A stretch of 8,472 nucleotides of DNA from positions 1 to 8,472 of the forward strand of contig JAITAW010000277.1 in assembly GCA_031283905.1 (NCBI GenBank). Direction: 5' to 3'. Positions 5,331-8,472 of this stretch are shown in pieces; position 1 is the first letter of the stretch, and the number at the start of each line of letters is the position of its first letter. The notes beneath the pieces were generated by a model. That model was not told the DNA's origin and did no database searches. It saw only the letters and a list, made by a program, of their open reading frames with translations. The position numbers were made by a program, and so were the translations under genes. The DNA is from Treponema sp. (lineage in GTDB: Bacteria > Spirochaetota > Spirochaetia > Treponematales > Breznakiellaceae).

Positions 5331-6873
5331 GGAATCCCCTTTCGGCGGAACGCACGCCGGAGCGCAAAGCGCGCAGACAAAACCTCATGCGCAGGTACTG
5401 TACGCCGAAAATAAGGGCAATGATCACAAGCGATGCAAGCATGACCGGAACAGGGTCGGCTTTGACGCCGGGCGGAATCGCCGCCCAGGACACCACGCGC
5501 TCAAGTCCTTGGTAAAAAAGCGAAAGCGCTCCGTCAAACCACATCAACGCCGCCGGCGCGATGAAAACGAGGACAAGCGCCAGTATGGAGCCGAGCATGA
5601 ACGCTGTTGTCAACGGAACCACGACAAGTCCCGCTATGATGCCAAAGGGGTTAATAACTCCAAAAAAGGCGGCTGAGACGCCGGCTGTCGCAATAAAGGC
5701 GGCGATGGACGCGGCGAGGCTTTGCCCAAGGAAATCCGGAAGTTTTCCCCGAAAAATAGCGTACACCGGCTCGCTTAACGCCAGAATGCCCGCAAGGGCG
5801 AGATAGGATAATATGAACGAAAGAGATGTTCCTGACACCGGCTGCATAATAATTTGAATTATAAAAGCCATGCCCAAGATAGAAAGCGTATTATTGGGCA
5901 AGGAAAAAAGTAGCATACCCGTACCAAGAAGGTACATGATTGCGGATCTGTTCAAAGACGGCATATCGCCCACAAGATAAATGTAACCCATAATAAATAC
6001 TACGCCCGCAAGAGCTGCAGCTTTCAAACCAAGCGGTTTTCTGAGGAAAAAAGCTATAACGGCGGAAACAACGGCAAGGTGCATACCCGACAGCGCGAGT
6101 ACATGGGAGCAACCTGCCGCCTGATATTGTCTGGAAAGCGTTGAATCAAGAGAATCTTTTATGCCGAAAAGCAAGGCAAGCGCAAGCCCTCCCCAACGAT
6201 ACCGCGAGAAACGCTCGGCTATTGTGAGCCGAAGTCCGGTGCGGAAACGCTCGATTTTCGGAGCGGGTTGTACAACATGAACCGAGCGCGCGCGAAAGAG
6301 GCTCGCTTGGTCCGAGTCCGTCAGAAAATCACCCTCAAGATACACTTCGCCGCCCCTGCCGAATTCTTTCAGCCGTGGAATGGCGTCTTCCGGAAAGAAC
6401 ACGGACACAACGCCTGACGCGGAGGCTTCGGTCGCATCGACTCCCCTCGTCCATCGCACGGCGATGGCTCCCATGCCCCGCGTCCCCCGTTCGTTGGCAA
6501 GGATGCGCGGATCATCCCGCATGATGCCGTATATGCCCCGTATGGTCGAGGGCGGAAGTCCGGTGTTTACCAAAAAAGGTCTTCCAGATACAAAACCCGT
6601 GAAAAAGCCGAGCGTCGCCGCAATAACGTATAGCTGAGCGACCCGAATACAATCGCCGATTTTTCGCATCGCGTCCTGCGTGTCTTCGCCGTCTTTCACG
6701 CGGAAAAGAAATGCCCGCCCGCATGAAAGCGTCTCAAAGAACGCGGTAAGACAGGCCGCAACGCCAAGCGGCACAAGAACGCCCGCAGGCGGGAGATATG
6801 GCGCCGTGTAATAGCTTATCGCCGCGCACAACGCCGCGCAGAGAACCGGAGTTATTTTTACCGCGTTTACCAT
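5317..6873 (-). CDS. comEC: ComEC/Rec2 family membrane protein without the metallo-beta-lactamase domain
   Basis: Polytopic inner-membrane protein of 518 aa. Two or three hydrophobic segments (about 5-47 and 78-97) precede a soluble region (about 100-205), matching the N-terminal OB-like ComEC domain. The competence domain (about 225-495) follows, with many membrane spans. Its signature is GCSHVLALSGMHLAVV (254-269), close to the conserved SH-L-A-SG-H of ComEC; SLNRSAIM (306-313) is a second family landmark. ComEC forms the channel that brings single-stranded DNA into the cytoplasm in competent bacteria. The C-terminal metallo-beta-lactamase-like domain found in full-length proteins of about 750-800 aa is absent, and the gene ends cleanly at a TAA overlapping rsmA. 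ATG 6873 overlaps the preceding stop by 7 nt and has no clear Shine-Dalgarno site, so it probably relies on translational coupling. DNA uptake itself is not shown by the sequence. Confidence 0.88.
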   Translation of the reverse strand: MVNAVKITPVLCAALCAAISYYTAPYLPPAGVLVPLGVAACLTAFFETLSCGRAFLFRVKDGEDTQDAMRKIGDCIRVAQLYVIAATLGFFTGFVSGRPFLVNTGLPPSTIRGIYGIMRDDPRILANERGTRGMGAIAVRWTRGVDATEASASGVVSVFFPEDAIPRLKEFGRGGEVYLEGDFLTDSDQASLFRARSVHVVQPAPKIERFRTGLRLTIAERFSRYRWGGLALALLFGIKDSLDSTLSRQYQAAGCSHVLALSGMHLAVVSAVIAFFLRKPLGLKAAALAGVVFIMGYIYLVGDMPSLNRSAIMYLLGTGMLLFSLPNNTLSILGMAFIIQIIMQPVSGTSLSFILSYLALAGILALSEPVYAIFRGKLPDFLGQSLAASIAAFIATAGVSAAFFGVINPFGIIAGLVVVPLTTAFMLGSILALVLVFIAPAALMWFDGALSLFYQGLERVVSWAAIPPGVKADPVPVMLASLVIIALIFGVQYLRMRFCLRALRSGVRSAERGFHAVA

Positions 6874-8042
6874 TTGAGCTTCGCTAGAGTGGTTTTCGCC
6901 GCCGCTTTCACCTCTTTGGAATACGGCGGAAAATCCATATAAAGCAGATGATCAAAGGCGACTTTATCTCCGATATCACCCAAGGCGTTGATCGTTGCAA
7001 GCAATATATCTTCATCAAAACTGCCGGTTTGTTCTGCTTGAGAATTGAACAGCCCCAACTGTATGGCTAAAATCTGAGCCGCTTCCGGGGTTCTCATCGC
7101 TCCAAGGCACGCTATCGCTTCAATAAACCGTTCTTTTACCGCAGTTCCATTTGCGTAATCGGTCTGCACCTGATAAAAATGCCGGACAACCAGCTCAGAA
7201 GCGCCGGTCCAGCCCAAACCGGTGAGTACGCGCACCGCTTCGTAACGCAGACTATAGGAAGCGGGATCGTCCGCGATCAGCGCCATGTCGAGAGCGGTTT
7301 GAGCCAATATATTTTTACCGGCGACCGGTATCTGTACACCGTCCGGAGCGCTGTCCGCAACGAGGCTGAAAGCCTTGAGCTTGTCGTGGGGCGGGCTGTT
7401 CCGAATGACGCCGGCAAGAAACGCCTCGTAGTCTCCGCGAATGCGACCGAGCGCCAACCGCGCCGCTTCGGTAATGGCATCGGGATAGGGAAGAGAATAC
7501 GCTGAAAACAGTACGGGATAAGATGCTTCATCGCCCAATGCTCCAAGCGTAGCGATACCGGCTTGGAGCGCCTGGTAATCCGGCGCCATGCCCGCGAGGA
7601 AGGCGCTGTTCTGGTCATCCAGCAATTGGTTCAAGTCCGCAATAACGCGGGCGTTCCCTTGAACGGTTGTCGCCAAGGCGTTTAAAATCTCCGCCCGTAG
7701 GGAACTGTCGCTGTACAAAGAACACAGTTTCAAAAGGGTTTCCGCAGAGTCCCTATGTCCTGTTTGTCCGGCGCCACGGGCGGCGGACCTGGTGAGCGCG
7801 ATCATGTCCGCATCGTCAGCAAGCAAATCCGCTTCGCTCAAAGAAAAGCGCAAAGCAAAGACGTAAAGCTCTCCCATGAACTCCGAAGCGTATGAATCGG
7901 TCGCCGCATCATTGAGAATATTCAGCTTTTCTATGAGATTTGCCCGCGCAAAATTCCGCTTATACGAAATGAGGATGGAATCCTGCGCCGATATATGTCC
8001 GGTTACCAGAGAAAAACACAGAAAAACGTATATTTTTTTCAT
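6867..8042 (-). CDS. Exported HEAT-repeat-like protein of unknown function
   Basis: The product is 391 aa from ATG 8042. The N-terminus (MKK, a hydrophobic stretch, then HISAQ) reads as a Sec signal peptide with probable cleavage after Ala19, so the protein is likely periplasmic or surface-associated. The rest is almost entirely helical, in repeated units of about 30-40 residues with the alternating Leu/Ala pattern of HEAT/armadillo repeats. Examples are LRAEILNALA, QAGIATLGALGDEAS, AITEAARLALGRI, LRYEAVRVLTGLG, ERFIEAIACLGAM and LLATINALGDIGD. Such solenoids usually bind proteins; no catalytic motif is visible. The frame extends to 8081, but the ATG at 8042 is preferred: GAGGGGG (8057-8051) lies 8 nt upstream and the signal peptide starts there. 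Its stop overlaps the comEC start by 7 nt, so it probably heads the HEAT-comEC-rsmA unit. Pfam-level assignment is uncertain. Confidence 0.78.
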   Translation of the reverse strand: MKKIYVFLCFSLVTGHISAQDSILISYKRNFARANLIEKLNILNDAATDSYASEFMGELYVFALRFSLSEADLLADDADMIALTRSAARGAGQTGHRDSAETLLKLCSLYSDSSLRAEILNALATTVQGNARVIADLNQLLDDQNSAFLAGMAPDYQALQAGIATLGALGDEASYPVLFSAYSLPYPDAITEAARLALGRIRGDYEAFLAGVIRNSPPHDKLKAFSLVADSAPDGVQIPVAGKNILAQTALDMALIADDPASYSLRYEAVRVLTGLGWTGASELVVRHFYQVQTDYANGTAVKERFIEAIACLGAMRTPEAAQILAIQLGLFNSQAEQTGSFDEDILLATINALGDIGDKVAFDHLLYMDFPPYSKEVKAAAKTTLAKLKW

Positions 8043-8069
8043 AACGCATTCCCCCTCACTTATAAAGGT

Positions 8070-8099
8070 ATTATAATACATTTTGCTTTACTATTACAA
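8070..8099 (-). promoter_or_regulatory. Promoter of the HEAT-comEC-rsmA unit
   Basis: On the minus strand TTGTAA (8099-8094), an 18-nt spacer and a perfect TATAAT (8075-8070) form a sigma70-type promoter. The expected start is the A at 8063, giving a 21-nt leader that contains the Shine-Dalgarno GAGGGGG (8057-8051) before ATG 8042. This conventional layout contrasts with the argB and symporter promoters. Confidence 0.65.
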
Positions 8100-8346
8100 T
8101 AGGCGCGTGATGAAAACGCTCCGGGACAAAGTAATCCTTTAGAATGCCCTGCGGCATCATTCCCTCCCGCCGCGTTACACCGCCGTCCTCTCTAGCCGCA
8201 AGTCCTGTACTTGCGATGCCCCACCCCCGCAAATCGCGACCGGGGAAAAGCCGCCGTTTCACACCGCGTCGCGCCTACCGCCTCCAAGTTTGGTGTTAGG
8301 CTCGCACTCGCCCGAAGGGAGCCGACCGTTCTGATACAGGGACGCC

Positions 8347-8472
8347 ATAGCAACCTGTTGCACTTGTAGATTTTTTGCATGAATATGCAAAAAATCCCGA
8401 TTATCGGGGCTGCTGCGGACTAAAGTCCGATGGCAGTTTGCAAGGTAAAATTCACTTTCGTGAATTTTTGTA
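8347..8472. repeat. Chain of closely spaced inverted repeats
   Basis: Five stems lie within 120 nt. GCAA/TTGC pairs 8350-8353 with 8358-8361. A perfect 12-bp stem pairs 8369-8380 with 8385-8396 over a 4-nt loop. CCCGA/TCGGG pairs 8396-8400 with 8404-8408. CGGAC/GTCCG pairs 8416-8420 with 8425-8429, enclosed by CTGC/GCAG (8410-8413 with 8433-8436). A perfect 9-bp stem pairs 8447-8455 with 8460-8468 and, on the minus strand, is closed by a GAAA tetraloop. The spacing is too regular to be ordinary intergenic sequence, but I recognise no named element. Confidence 0.6.
8389..8408 (-). terminator. Possible intrinsic terminator of an upstream gene beyond the right edge
   Basis: On the minus strand CCCGA (8408-8404), loop TAA and TCGGG (8400-8396) form a short GC-rich stem. 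It is followed by A and six T residues (8394-8389). This could end a transcript entering from the right. The stem is only 5 bp, and the T-run is also the 5' arm of the neighbouring 12-bp stem, which would compete with it. Confidence 0.35.

Larger units (their letters stand above)
8100..8472. other. Gene-poor, inverted-repeat-rich region
   Basis: About 370 nt hold no coding sequence I can support. Open frames here are 63 aa or shorter and resemble no known protein. The left part (8142-8330) is GC-rich with several stems: ATGCC/GGCAT (8144-8148 with 8153-8157), CGCAAGT/ACTTGCG (8197-8203 with 8209-8215) and GGCATC/GATGCC (8153-8158 with 8215-8220). The right part (8347-8472) is a run of hairpins listed separately. 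It may be a decayed mobile element, a structured RNA, or the 3' untranslated end of a gene outside the window. Confidence 0.5.

Noticed and set aside
8286..8304. GTTAGGC, like the core site of an integron attC, with an imperfect GCCTA partner
   Set aside because: A complete attC needs a matching RYYYAAC/GTTRRRY pair with inner boxes. Only one good core is present, and no cassette or integrase is in view.
8192..8380. Small minus-strand open frames of 62-63 codons in the right-hand region
   Set aside because: They overlap hairpins and the HEAT promoter and resemble no recognised protein. They lack convincing ribosome sites.
8369..8396. The TTGCATGAATATGCAA core as a possible ArgR operator
   Set aside because: The ArgR box is built on TGAAT-(A/T)4-ATTCA with different half-site symmetry. 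This site is also far from the arg genes.

Overview
The window is a compact, ordinary-looking bacterial chromosome segment. All seven recognisable genes lie on the minus strand, so transcription runs from right to left. Base composition looks close to half G+C by eye. A receiver-like/PilZ protein, the gene order and the protein flavour are consistent with a spirochaete, possibly a Treponema relative of moderate GC. That placement is my inference and was not checked against any database.

Layout in transcription order, right to left: (1) 8043-8472 is gene-poor and unusually rich in inverted repeats. It ends in a good housekeeping-type promoter (TTGTAA, 18-nt spacer, TATAAT) with a 21-nt leader and a Shine-Dalgarno site. 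(2) A tightly packed three-gene unit follows: an exported HEAT-repeat-like protein, a ComEC/Rec2 membrane protein without the C-terminal metallo-beta-lactamase domain, and the 16S rRNA dimethyltransferase RsmA/KsgA. Neighbours overlap by 7 and 14 nt. (3) A strong hairpin then a T10 run separate this unit from a second one: a divergent dicarboxylate/amino-acid:cation symporter-family protein, then, 36 nt later, a degenerate receiver plus PilZ (c-di-GMP effector) protein. (4) After about 210 nt holding a terminator-like stem, an arginine-biosynthesis pair begins: argB (N-acetylglutamate kinase, of the arginine-inhibited type by its C-terminal signature), then argD (acetylornithine aminotransferase), which is cut by the left edge.

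Metabolically, argB and argD are steps 2 and 4 of ornithine synthesis by the acetylated route. The symporter/PilZ pair joins a transport protein to a probable c-di-GMP reader. The HEAT-comEC-rsmA unit mixes envelope/DNA-uptake-type and ribosome-maturation functions.

The most interesting signal is in the start sites. argB and the symporter both lack any Shine-Dalgarno sequence. Each instead has a sigma70-type promoter with a TATACT -10 box and an exact 17-nt spacer, placed so that the predicted transcript begins at the start codon (argB) or 2 nt before it (symporter). The other genes have Shine-Dalgarno sites or overlap the upstream gene. This predicts leaderless mRNAs for the first genes of two units. 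The second item is the chain of hairpins at 8347-8472 and the inverted-repeat-rich DNA beside it. I see no CRISPR array, tRNA, rRNA, intact insertion sequence or obviously new multi-gene system.
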